A stretch of 64,000 nucleotides of DNA, from NCBI GenBank assembly GCA_002335605.1, contig BEDY01000006.1, positions 124,001 to 188,000 on the forward strand, written 5' to 3'. A model generated the notes under the pieces. It had not been told where the DNA came from. It was given only the letters and a program-made list of their open reading frames with translations, and made no database searches. Shown here piece by piece: positions 24,712 to 34,225 of the stretch; positions within the stretch are counted from its first letter, which is position 1; the number at the start of each line of letters is the position of its first letter. The translations under genes were made by a program, and so were the position numbers. Source of the DNA: Prillingera fragicola. Its lineage: Eukaryota > Basidiomycota > Tremellomycetes > Trichosporonales > Trichosporonaceae.

Positions 24712-26588
24712 ATGTCGGCAGCATTGAGAGAAAAGCAAAAGAGCCAAGACCGCATCAGCAGCATGGCAGGCGACAAGATCGTCTTCGGTACGTACTGCAC
24801 CACTGCCAGCTCGCTGACATCCAGGCCTCAGCAAACGCGTATGGGCGCTCCTCGGCGCGTGTGCTGGCCTCATGCTCATCGCCCGCATAGCCTTTCGTAC
24901 GTTGCCCCCACTGCTTCGTTACACTACTGACCTCCCAAAGCCTCGACACCCGACACCTCCCCGCTAGGCCACTATACCGCGCGCCCGGGGCTGCTGACAG
25001 CAAAAGACTATCTGAACGCCTCGGCATCCGACCCGGCGCCGTTTGCGTTCTGCCCAGTTTTTGGGCCCGGGGACGCAATTGCCCAGCGCCGCGGACAGGT
25101 GGGACTGCTCAAGAGCCGCTTGTATACCGGAACTGGAGCTAGGATGCAGAGGCTCATCCAAAAGGCAATGGCCGGACAGCCAGTGACTATTTCTGTCCTC
25201 GGTGGATCGGGTGAGTCTTTGAATGGGTGTGAGCGGGGCCGGGGGTATTGTGGCGTCGTGTCTTTCTTGCACTGGCAGAGATGAGCGCTGGGTGTCCTCG
25301 GCCTGACGTTTCCTTGTAACGGCGCTGCTCGCTGGTTTGGCCACTAACGCTCGCAGTGTCTGCATGCCATGGCGCCGGCGATGACCCCCTCTCCCCACGC
25401 TGTTGGCCGTCGCGCTTCTTCAACTGGTGGAACACCATCTTCCCACACCCCCTTTCCGAGCTCACGAACGGCGCAACACGCCGCTCCGACTCGGCCTACT
25501 TTGGCTATTGCTCCTCACACCACATGCCGGACAGGACCGACTTGGTCATTCTCGAGTTTGACGCCTCCGACCCAAAGGACCCCGAGTGGATGAACCACTT
25601 TGAGCTGCTTGTGCGCTCAATCCTCGTTCGTCCCGACCAGCCCGCTGTGCTGCTCATGGGACACTTTGCGCCTCAGATTATCGGCGAGAACGGCTTTGCT
25701 GGGCCAGAGCTGCTGCACGACATTGTCGCCCAGTTTTACGACGTCCCCCATCTCAGCGTCAAGGGTATGCTCTACTCCGAGTACATGGTCAACCCCGAGG
25801 GCACGCGCAAAGACTACTACACCGACCCCGTGCTTGCGTCGCCTGCAGGCCACGACCTCATGTCAGACATTATCATCTCGTACCTCCAGGGCCAAATCTG
25901 CTCGTGGTGGTCTACTACAATGGGTCACGCATTCGACGTCCCCTACATGGGCGGCCAGGACCTGACGTCCAACAATCTCCTCGGCAACGATGCGGACGAT
26001 CTCGAGGCACAGGGTGGCGGTCTTGCCGCCCAGCAGCGCGCCATGCGCGTCCCCCAAGCCCGTCTCAGCGACAGGCCATCGCACCGCCTGACTTTCCGTG
26101 AAGTCCATCCCTTCTGCGCCGTCGCCAACGACCTTGTCAACCCCCTCCCTCCCTCACTCTTCTATGGTTCAGGTTGGCTTGCCCACCACCCCAAGGGCGC
26201 AACCACCGACGAAGAATCGCGCCACTACTGGTATGCCGAGACTGTCGGCTCCAAGATCCGCGTCCCTGTCAACGTGTCAGCTGGCGACATTCTCATCTAC
26301 TACCTGCAGAACCCAGCCAGCAAGTCGCTCGGACGCGCGAGCTGCTGGGTCGACGACGACTATGCCAACGGCTTTGAGCTGAATGGTATCGCAGAGGTCG
26401 GAGACACGACCCCGACGCTGACTCGCATCAATGAAAAGGTCACCCCCGGAGAGCACTACGTCGAGTGCAAGCTCCTGGGTCCCGAGGACGGCATGCGCTC
26501 GGCACCGTTCAAAATGCTCGGAGTGTGAGTAACGCGCACCGCACCGCCTTTCCTTTCCCATTACTGATATCCCAGATTTGCAACCTAG
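24712..26588 (+). CDS. Type II membrane SGNH-hydrolase-like protein, Cap64-related family
   Basis: Five exons: 24712-24787, 24825-24896, 24941-25210, 25357-26524, 26576-26588, encoding 532 residues. A short cytoplasmic N-terminus is followed by one membrane helix at residues 31-49 (RVWALLGACAGLMLIARIAF), then a lumenal domain. VLGGSVSACHG (S139) is SGNH block I with the nucleophile Ser. DRTDLVILEFDASD and a C-terminal beta domain (SLFYGSGW, RHYWYAET, VNVSAGDILIYYL) recall fungal proteins annotated as capsule-associated, including Cap64. These act in the Golgi on polysaccharide, perhaps O-acetylation. The expected D-x-x-H of block V reads D-P-V-L (296-299), so activity is uncertain. Ending at GTG-TGA (26530) would be simpler, but the 51-nt intron has good sites and a CTGAT branch. 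Confidence 0.8.
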
Positions 26589-26945
26589 AGAACCATGGCG
26601 AGGAGAGATGAACGACGCGGCGAGGATGATCTGATCGATACATAGACACATTGGCCGTGGGACAACCCTAGCTTACCATACATTTACCCACGGCAGTGTC
26701 CATACATAAGGGGTATGCATTCCTGGGCTTGAGCAGCATGTTCGCGATCTTGGTGGAGTGAGGCTCTGGCTGGTGCATGCGTTCAGAAATTTTGATTCCG
26801 TTCTCTCACGTGGTGCCCGAGTAAGCTTGAAGCTGAACTTGATGTTCTCTCAGCAGCGACGTCTTGTGCACTTCTTTCATCTCTCTCGCTTCCTTCTCCT
26901 TCACATAAACACGGAAGGCTCACAGCAGCCAAGCATTTCTGTGCA
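26589..26945 (+). promoter_or_regulatory. Promoter region of the RBM25-type gene with shared motif
   Basis: A 357-base gap. GAAATTTTGATTCCG at 26786-26800 lies 146 bases before the start codon, exactly the spacing seen for the motif in front of PSF2. A CT-rich stretch (CTCTCTCGCTTCCTTCTCC) follows, as expected near a fungal transcription start. Confidence 0.5.
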
Positions 26946-29214
26946 ATGTCAGGCCAGCGTGAGTGTCTCCTTTAGTTCTCCCTCTGCACGCCGCTGACAG
27001 GCAGCCCCCTACCCCCCACCAGGCAACTTTCCCCCCTTTCGCCCAAACTTCGCTCCAGGCGGCAACAACCTGCCCCCCTTCCCTCCCAAGGGCTTTAACG
27101 GCAGCGCACCCCCCTTTCCTCCAAAATATCCACCATCAAACGGCTCTGGATCCCCCGGTTTCAGGCCAGGACTAGGCTCACACGGCTCGCCGCACTCTAA
27201 TCAGTCGCCCAACGCCCGTGCCGGAGGGCATGGCGGATACCCACCCCCGCAGCAGCAGCACGGGGGAGGGCTACCGCAGCATCCGGGGTTTCCGCACGCG
27301 CCGCATCGGGGGTCGACGGGCAGTCCGAGCGTGCCGAGGAGGGATGTCAAGACAACCAAGATCTTTGTTGGAAGTATCGCGCCTGGGGTGCAGGATGGGA
27401 CGTTGAGGGACTTGTTGAATGTGAGTCGTCTACTCTACTGGTGGTATTAAAAAGCTAACGACCAGGCGTGCGGGCCGCTACACGAGCTGAAACGTGTCGA
27501 GGGCGCCAACGGCAAGCCGCAAGCGTTTGCGTTTGCGTCGTTCGAGTCGCCCGAGGTCGTCCTGCGGTGCATCCGGTGCTTGAACGGCATTGAGCTGCCA
27601 GACCTCACGCCCGAGGGTAGGCGCGAGGGGAAGCGCAAGCCGCTGGTTGTCAAGGCTGATCAGAAGACGGCCGAGTTTTTGCAAGAGTTTGAGGACACGC
27701 TTGGCCGTTCCGACAGCGACGAGAACGCCGACGCCATCACGCGCAAGTCGATAAAGCACATTGTTGGGCTCCTTACCGACCCGACGGGGATGCAGGGGGA
27801 CGGCTCCAAGAGACGTGGACGCCACGACGACCCTATAGAGGTTATTGTGCCAGCGCATCTCCAGGACTTGAAGGAGGGCGACCTGCCCGAGGCCCAGCGC
27901 GTGCAGGTGCTTGACCAAATTGCCGTTTTCCGTGAGAACGCCGCCCGCCGTGAGCGCGATAAGAAGAATGCCGAGGATGACAAGGACCGGTTCAAGAATC
28001 TCAACCCTGCAACTGTTGGTTATGGCTATGGCACGCGTGCGTTCCCCAAAGCCGAGGCCCCGCGTGCTGCCCCCCAACAGCAGCAGCAGCAGAAGCGCGG
28101 TCACCACCACGACCCGCAGGGATACTCTGAGCCCGTCAACTTTGTGCGCCCAGCGACGGCCGAGGGCAAGGGCGAGAGCGAGCGGACGGACGAGGAGGAC
28201 GAAGCGATCCGTCGCCAGCGTGCTGAGCGCGACAAGGCTTTGGCGCTGCGGGACCGTGAGAACCGAGTCGAGGGACGAGAACGCCAGCGGATAGACGCTG
28301 CGATGCGTGAAGAGTCTACGCGCAAGCAACGTGACGACACTGAGCGCCGGCATCGCGCGAGCCAGAGCGAGCAGTATGAGAGCTGGGACGACGACGAGGT
28401 CGAGGAGCGCGGACGAGAGCTGTTTTACGCTGACCGCTCGGCCTGGAGGCAGGCGCGCCACGCCCAGCGCGTGCGCGAGGAGCACGATGATCTTGAGGAC
28501 CGTCGGCTCGAGGACGCAGAGCAAAAGGCGCTCGAGGCCGAGTCGGAAGACTTTCTCAAGCAGCAGGCTGCCGAACTCGCGTCGCTCGAGGCACAACAGC
28601 GCCAGCGCGGTCTGCTTACCGAGGATGCGGCACCGATCAAGCTCGCACTTGCTGCTGCTGTCCCCGCACCCGAGCCGGAGGAGAAGCCCGTCGTTGCCCC
28701 GCCGCGCCCCGCGCTCGCGCTCGAGGACGATGAAGACGACAGCGTCGTTCAGAAGAAACGCCGCGCACTCGTGCGCCTCGAGTACGAGGCCGCCGCGGAC
28801 GCCGCCGAGGAGGAAGCACGCCGCGCCGCCAAGCTCGTCGAGATTGTCAAGAATGTGCCGTCGTCTAAGCGCTCGCTGTTTGGCATCGACATTGACTGGG
28901 AGACTGTCAACGCCGACAAGATGCGCACCAAGCTGCGGGGCGTCGTCGAGACCAAGATTGCGGACGCGCTTGGTGATGCCGACGCCGATCTTGCCGACTT
29001 TGTCATGGAGCAGATCAGAGATCGCAAGGATCCCGTAGATGTCATTGACGAGCTCGGGCCGGTAAGTCGTGGTTTTCATTTGGCCGCTGTTTTACTAACT
29101 CTCCAGGTTCTTGACGAGGAGGCCGAATCGTTTGTCATCCAGCTCTGGCGCCAGCTCGTGTTTGAGACGGACGCCGCGCACGCAAAGCTCGACACGGGCA
29201 ACGTAAAGATGTAG
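26946..29214 (+). CDS. RBM25: RBM25-type splicing factor (RRM + RE-rich + PWI)
   Basis: Four exons: 26946-26958, 27005-27420, 27466-29061, 29107-29214, encoding 710 residues. The first exon is 13 nt (ATG TCA GGC CAG C). The acceptor at 27004 keeps the frame and gives MSGQPPYPPPGNFPPF; the nearby AG at 27000 would shift it. A Pro/Gly-rich N-terminus leads to an RRM at about residues 121-205 (KTTKIFVGSIAPG, AFAFASFES). A long Arg/Glu/Asp-rich region at about 300-560 follows, and a C-terminal PWI domain (ALFGIDIDWETV..., WRQLVFETD) ends the protein. This order is that of human RBM25 and yeast Snu71, U1 snRNP-associated factors that influence 5' splice-site choice in the nucleus. A QQQQQQ run lies near residue 350. 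Confidence 0.92.
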
Positions 29215-31007
29215 ACCGGTGAGCGAGTTGCATGATGAGTCAAGGGGGATGAGGCTGTATGCATCACAGTGAGCATTTTGTCGGGACAAGCACCAATGTC
29301 CATGGGAATTACACTCTGCGGGTATGTTGCTCTGTTCGGCATTGCCTGTCGGACTGACTTTCACATTGCATTTCTGCATTCCAGCGACAGCCCAGTCATC
29401 ACAACGAGATCAATGGCTAATGGCCAAGCCACACAGCAACGCATACAGTATGTACGTACAGTCATTGCCTCTCGCTTTTAATGGACCATCGCCTGTTCTT
29501 GTGGCCTTGCGCTACAGCACTGTACACCCAACCCCGACAAGGGGTATGCTTGACCGATTAAACTCAACATCGTCTACACCGTATCTTTCCAAGGTTAGAG
29601 GTCGGGGGCTGACCAGGAGCTTGCCAGGTGAGGAGATCGGAGATCAGGAGACCGCGCGTGCGACTCATCATGGCAACTGCGTACGGCTGATTCTGCTTCT
29701 TCCTCGTGCACTGATCACTGATCCCTGATACTGCCCTAACGCACGCCGTACCTAATGCAAACTTGTGTCGGCTTCTGCCCAATGGCCCAAGCAACGAGGT
29801 CCGAGGATGGGTAAAAAGCCATGAGAGCTATGCCGAACGAAGGATTGGGTCTCAGATCTCAGATCTCAGAGAGCACGAACAGTCTCTCGGCGGGACGCGG
29901 CCGCCAGCCGTCGACGGCGACAACTGCGTCACACGGCTATGGCAGACGTCACAAACAACCGCGATGGTGGGGCCACCCTGATACATATGTAATTATTTTT
30001 ACCGTCCTGATCATACTGCGACATTGCCATTCACTAGCATCTGTGCGGCTCTGGTAGTCCAAAAATGACGCTCACGGCTCACGGCCAGACAGCCACCTGG
30101 TACACTGGTTACTGCGGTAACTGCCACTCCTGTACTCTGCCATTCGTGGTGCGCGAGATCGTCAACACGAATTCACTTAGCGTCCGTTGGCCGTTGAGTA
30201 TTGCAAACCAGTATAAAGCAGCCGGCGTAGTGCACGCAGATACACCGATTACTTGTCACTGTCGTCCGTTCTAGGCGACCATTCGATGAAGAAACAGAGG
30301 CCAGAAGAGGGTAGGAAGAAGGGGGGGAAAAGAGCCTTTCTGCCTGCAAGACCGTCGCGGGTAGCACCATGGTGTTCTTTTCAACCAGATGAATAGCCTA
30401 CACTAATCCTGACGTACCTTGTACTACGTACTACTAGTGTACAAGCTTGCATGTTGCAGATTTTCTGCAGCTTCCTAGGGACCAGGGGCCAGCGGCCAGA
30501 GGCCAAAGCACAGCCGTCCGACCAGCCAAAACTGCCGTTGACGCCGATGCCCAACTAGGCTTTCCGATCTCATAATACGCTCTCCGAGGCTTACATCTGC
30601 TCGGCCACTTGGCGGTCGGCCGGTTCGTTGGCCAACACTAGCCGTGACCACTAGCCGCGGCCACTAGCCACCAGCCCTGTTGCGCCACCTGCCACATGCC
30701 ACCTGCCATTGCCACACGGGCCACAGCTCAGGCGACAGCAACACGGTATTTCTGACGTTGCCGCGGATTGCTCGATCCTCTAGTCCACTGGCCTTTAATT
30801 GAATTGCATTGCGAAACAGTATAAAAGCTGCTTGTGCTGTGCACCACTTTGTGCCTTTCGGCTGGCATCGAGACACCCACTCCGGCCCACCAACAATCGC
30901 ATGCGGCAGTCCCCTTGGCGCAATATAAGTGGTAAGCATTTGTCTACCCCTCTATCCTCTATCCTATACCCACACCCTCTGGCCATCTTGCTCTGCCACC
31001 TCTCACA
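29215..31007. other. 1.8 kb intergenic region with short direct repeats
   Basis: No supported gene. A triplicated AGATCTC-type run lies near 29850-29866. A palindromic GTAC-rich patch lies near 30415-30445. A stretch of irregular CTAGCC / CCACCTGCC-like repeats lies at about 30600-30720. The last 150 bases are the probable promoter of the next gene. Confidence 0.4.
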
Positions 31008-32239
31008 ATGACACCCAGATACCCCCCCTCAACAACCCCGTCACCACCCAAAGGCTGCAGCTCGGCCGCACAACAATCGCCATCGCCTCACCCGTCGCCA
31101 CTTGGCGAACGCCGTTCTGTGAAAATGAGTGTATACCGGACCCAGCTGGTGATCCATGGGACGGTTCCTGATGCAGGGGATGCTGCTCTTGAGCAGTATT
31201 CGCGCAAGCGCGCAGGGCGCTTCAGTGCGCCGACCCCCAAGAAGGCCAAGGTGATCCGCACATCCGCGGACACTGCTTTCGGCTTGGCTGGTGACGAGGA
31301 GCTGGAACAGTTCTTCCCCCCCCCGATGCCCACAGAGGTGAGTTTGAAACTCCAACCCATCTAATGAAAGCAGGAGGGTCGGCAGTGGGAGGAGACGAGA
31401 GGCGCACGGCGCCAACCGGAGGACGTTGTCAGCCGGATTTTCAGCCGATTGGATGCAGTCCAGCGGGCTCTGGAGGCGACACAAACAAATCTGGAGGCGA
31501 CACAGACGGATTTGGAGGCGACACAGACAAAACTGCGTAAGGTTGAGGAAAGGAGTGAAACGATGGAAGAAGTGAGTTCGAGTTTTGTCAGGCATCTGGA
31601 CAGCGTCTAACCTCTCAGGACATCCGTCGCTTGGGTGCGCGAGTGTCATCCTTTACTCATGTCAACGAACCGCTCTTCAAACTTGAGTTGGCGTGCTTTC
31701 TAGTACGGCACTTCGACCGGACAACTGCCTCGGCTTGCACCACTGCCACCAGTGTAGGTACCGCACTCGGACTATTTGCTGACAGTCAGTGGCGAAGTGC
31801 TGCTCTCACAATCGCCGGTGGGAAAGGCCAAGCGGGTTCGAAGTTCCGGAAGGAAATGGCGGCCGCAGCCTATGACTCTATCCCCGTGGACCAGGGTCTC
31901 ATTCTGAAAATCATCAAGGCCATCGATGAGAAGGTCATCGACGAGCGCAACGTGGTGGCTCACCCGAGCCAGCGTCCCTGCTACATCCTCAACCTTGCTC
32001 TTGAGAGGTTCCGCTGCGCCCAGACAGCCCTCAAGGATGCCACTGCCTCGGACGAGACGATTAAGCAGCTCACGAAGGACGAATATGAGTGCAAAGCATT
32101 AGTCGCCTTGATTCTTAGGTGCTCAGGTGACTTGGATGGTCATGGAGGCGCCCGTTCAGTATGGGAGGAGCTAAAGCAGCGTGAAGGGCTAGTGAGCCCC
32201 ACTGCCGAGGAGGAGGAGCTCTTTCGCAGCCTTTTGTAG
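31008..32239 (+). CDS. Orphan coiled-coil protein with HEPN-like RNxxxH motif
   Basis: Three exons: 31008-31337, 31374-31571, 31619-32239, all phase 0, give 382 residues. I do not recognise the family. Residues 1-40 are Pro/Ser-rich; RKRAGRFSAPTPKKAKV could be a nuclear localisation signal. Exon 2 encodes a coiled coil built of three heptads LEATQT(N/D/K). Exon 3 encodes a mostly helical domain of about 205 residues containing IDERNVVAHPSQ. RNVVAH fits the R-N-x3-H signature of HEPN-domain RNases, with flanking helices as HEPN needs, but a single six-residue match can be chance. The frame is clean and C-ending codon use resembles the neighbours, so it is probably a real gene. An in-frame Met at SVKMSVYRT is an alternative start. 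Confidence 0.75.
31470..31532 (+). repeat. Three in-frame 21-bp repeats encoding coiled-coil heptads
   Basis: Copies start at 31470, 31491 and 31512, each CTGGAGGCGACACA-like and encoding LEATQT plus one variable residue. The unit equals exactly one heptad, so copy-number change would lengthen the coiled coil without altering its register. Confidence 0.9.
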
Positions 32240-32813
32240 GAGCTCGTCACTTGGCCAGTTCTGTTTATTTGTCTCTCGTGTTATGTTTGGCACCTGCATT
32301 GCTGTATGCATGGCCTGAAGCCACGGTACCCTGGTCAATGGTGTTGAAAACATTTACCCCCTACTTCGTTCATGGCTGACAACAGAAACGCAAGCGCCTA
32401 CACTTGATTATGTTGCCATGCTCAGTCAGAGGTCGGAGGCCACAGAACAGTCTGCTTTGAACTTCATGGCCACCCCACTGCTATCCATGCACTGTGCACT
32501 GTGCAGTCTTTGCTTTCTGGCTTTACCTATTGCACCGCACCTGACCAGATGGCCAGAGGAAACATGTGATGCATGCGACGACATGATCTGCCAAATGGCG
32601 CGCGTGTGGCTGGACGGATCTGATGTGTGGCGGTTGCCACCTGACACTGATGGTGGCGTCTGGGGTCCCTCGTCCTCCGGTGGTTGCGGCGGCTGTGACA
32701 TACTCTTTGTTCTGACATCTCATGCTGATGTACATAAACGCTGCATCTCTAACGTTTGCAATGATGCAGCTTTATCCTCTCCCACCTCGCCACCTCTGCC
32801 GACTCAGCCTACC
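32240..32813. other. Intergenic region upstream of a small membrane-protein gene
   Basis: 574 bases. An open frame continuous with the next gene begins at 32418, but its Cys/His-rich sequence looks like translated noncoding DNA, so I treat it as 5' leader. Confidence 0.35.
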
Positions 32814-33098
32814 ATGTCGCCGCCCAGCAATCCCTCAACACAATCGCTTCTCCAGCACCTTGCGTCCTCTACGATATTCACCACTGTGGTATCCTTCTTC
32901 GGTATTGCAGGACACAAGTCTCCCTCCCCTTTACCCCTGATTGGCTTTGTGGTTCTGTGCGTCGGTGGATTTGTTTGGAAATTCTGGACTCTGCCCCCGC
33001 GCAAGCCACGGGACAAGGGTGGGAAGAAGGGCAACGCAGGTGCGAGGAAGAGGGCAGGATTCGGCGTCGTCGATGGCGCTTGTGATGATGCCGAGTGA
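32814..33098 (+). CDS. Small single-pass membrane protein, unknown
   Basis: An unspliced frame of 94 residues. It has a Ser/Pro-rich start, a first hydrophobic patch (TIFTTVVSFFGIAG), a clear membrane helix (LPLIGFVVLCVGGFVWKFW), and then a strongly basic tail (PPRKPRDKGGKKGNAGARKRAG) ending in acidic residues. The positive-inside rule would place the tail in the cytosol. Tail-anchored or organelle membrane proteins of this size exist in fungi, but I recognise no family. An upstream in-frame ATG at 32418 would add 132 unconvincing residues. Moderate to low confidence that it is translated. Confidence 0.45.
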   Translation: MSPPSNPSTQSLLQHLASSTIFTTVVSFFGIAGHKSPSPLPLIGFVVLCVGGFVWKFWTLPPRKPRDKGGKKGNAGARKRAGFGVVDGACDDAE

Positions 33099-33850
33099 TC
33101 GGCATTGGCCTTGGTGGGTACAGCTGATATGTGTTCAGAGTTGACCTGCAGCCAGGCAAGAGTTGTGTAATCAGCCGGTTAGAGTTGTGTTATTAGTCTA
33201 TTATTTTGATTCTGTTCTTCGCAGCAGCACGCCACCTTTTTCCATCTCTGGTATGCATGCGATTTTTTGTGGCATGACTGGGAACACACTGCCGCATGCT
33301 GGCCTTGTAAAACACCATGAAAGCTGTGGACACCTCAAGGACTGCTCATGAAGGGAAAAACTAGCTGCACAGACAGGAAACAAAGAGGAAACCAAGGCTG
33401 GCGACGCTGGGATGGGAGCGAGGGTGCTGACGTGCTGCTGTGCGTTCTGTCGACTTGACGAGGGAAACTCCCCTTGCCTCAAATGTCAAGGTAATCAAGC
33501 ACCTTGTACCACAGGGCGGCTCTGGTGTCCAACAGGAACACTCTGCAGAAACAAGGTTCTTCTGAAACTCGTCGCCACACACTGTTCAGGTCCGCACTAT
33601 CGTTCGTTCGCTTATCAAAACATGGCCCTTGATTCAGTAACGGTGACGAGGAGCCCGCGATATCCGGGAAGCAACAGATGCATACACGTTCAAATCTCTG
33701 CTCAACAAGACCGCGCCCGCTTGGCAGGAGTTTATCCACGCAACACCTCTTCTCCACACCACGTATCAAATTAATATAATTAACAGAAACACGCAGAGCG
33801 AGAAGGGTCATATCGCACATACACGCCAGTGGCGGGGCCCGGGGGGGGGG

Positions 33851-33885
<35 letters not shown>

Positions 33886-34225
33886 GGGGGGGGGACACAC
33901 ACCGAGAAGCCGTACGTCTGTCTCTACACTGGAGATTGCCGGGACGTGAACGCGTTGAGAGTCGCCGCGTCACGCCGGCGTATGCTGAGTTACAGGTATC
34001 GCGACACCGCAGCGGGTGCGCGAGGGGGTATGGGTGGGGTTTGTGAGATAACCTTTGAGAGGCGGGGGTTGTTGAAATCAATATGGGGTTTTTTGTTGGT
34101 TTTTCTGTTCTTGAGAGGGTGGTGTTTCTTGACTCTTGATTTCCGGGACAAATGTGTACACGGGGGAAAGATTCGTACAGCGGCGCGTAGTTGTACCGCC
34201 AATATTCAGCGTACAGAGCCGCCAT
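33099..34225. other. 3' flank of PUF4 with a poly-G tract
   Basis: 1.1 kb between convergent genes. On the minus strand it is the probable 3' UTR and terminator region of PUF4. It contains the long G tract at 33841-33894. No supported gene. Confidence 0.4.
33841..33894 (+). repeat. Poly-G tract (12 + 31 + 9 G)
   Basis: Twelve G, one A, then an uninterrupted run of 31 G (33854-33884), one T and nine G. It lies 332 bases beyond the PUF4 stop, so a transcript reaching it would carry a poly-C tract. Such a run can form G-quadruplexes on the plus strand, and its exact length may be a sequencing or assembly approximation. Confidence 0.95.

Noticed and set aside
27478..29079. 533-codon minus-strand ORF
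   Set aside because: Shadow of the RBM25-type gene; no domain, Leu/Val/Arg-biased.
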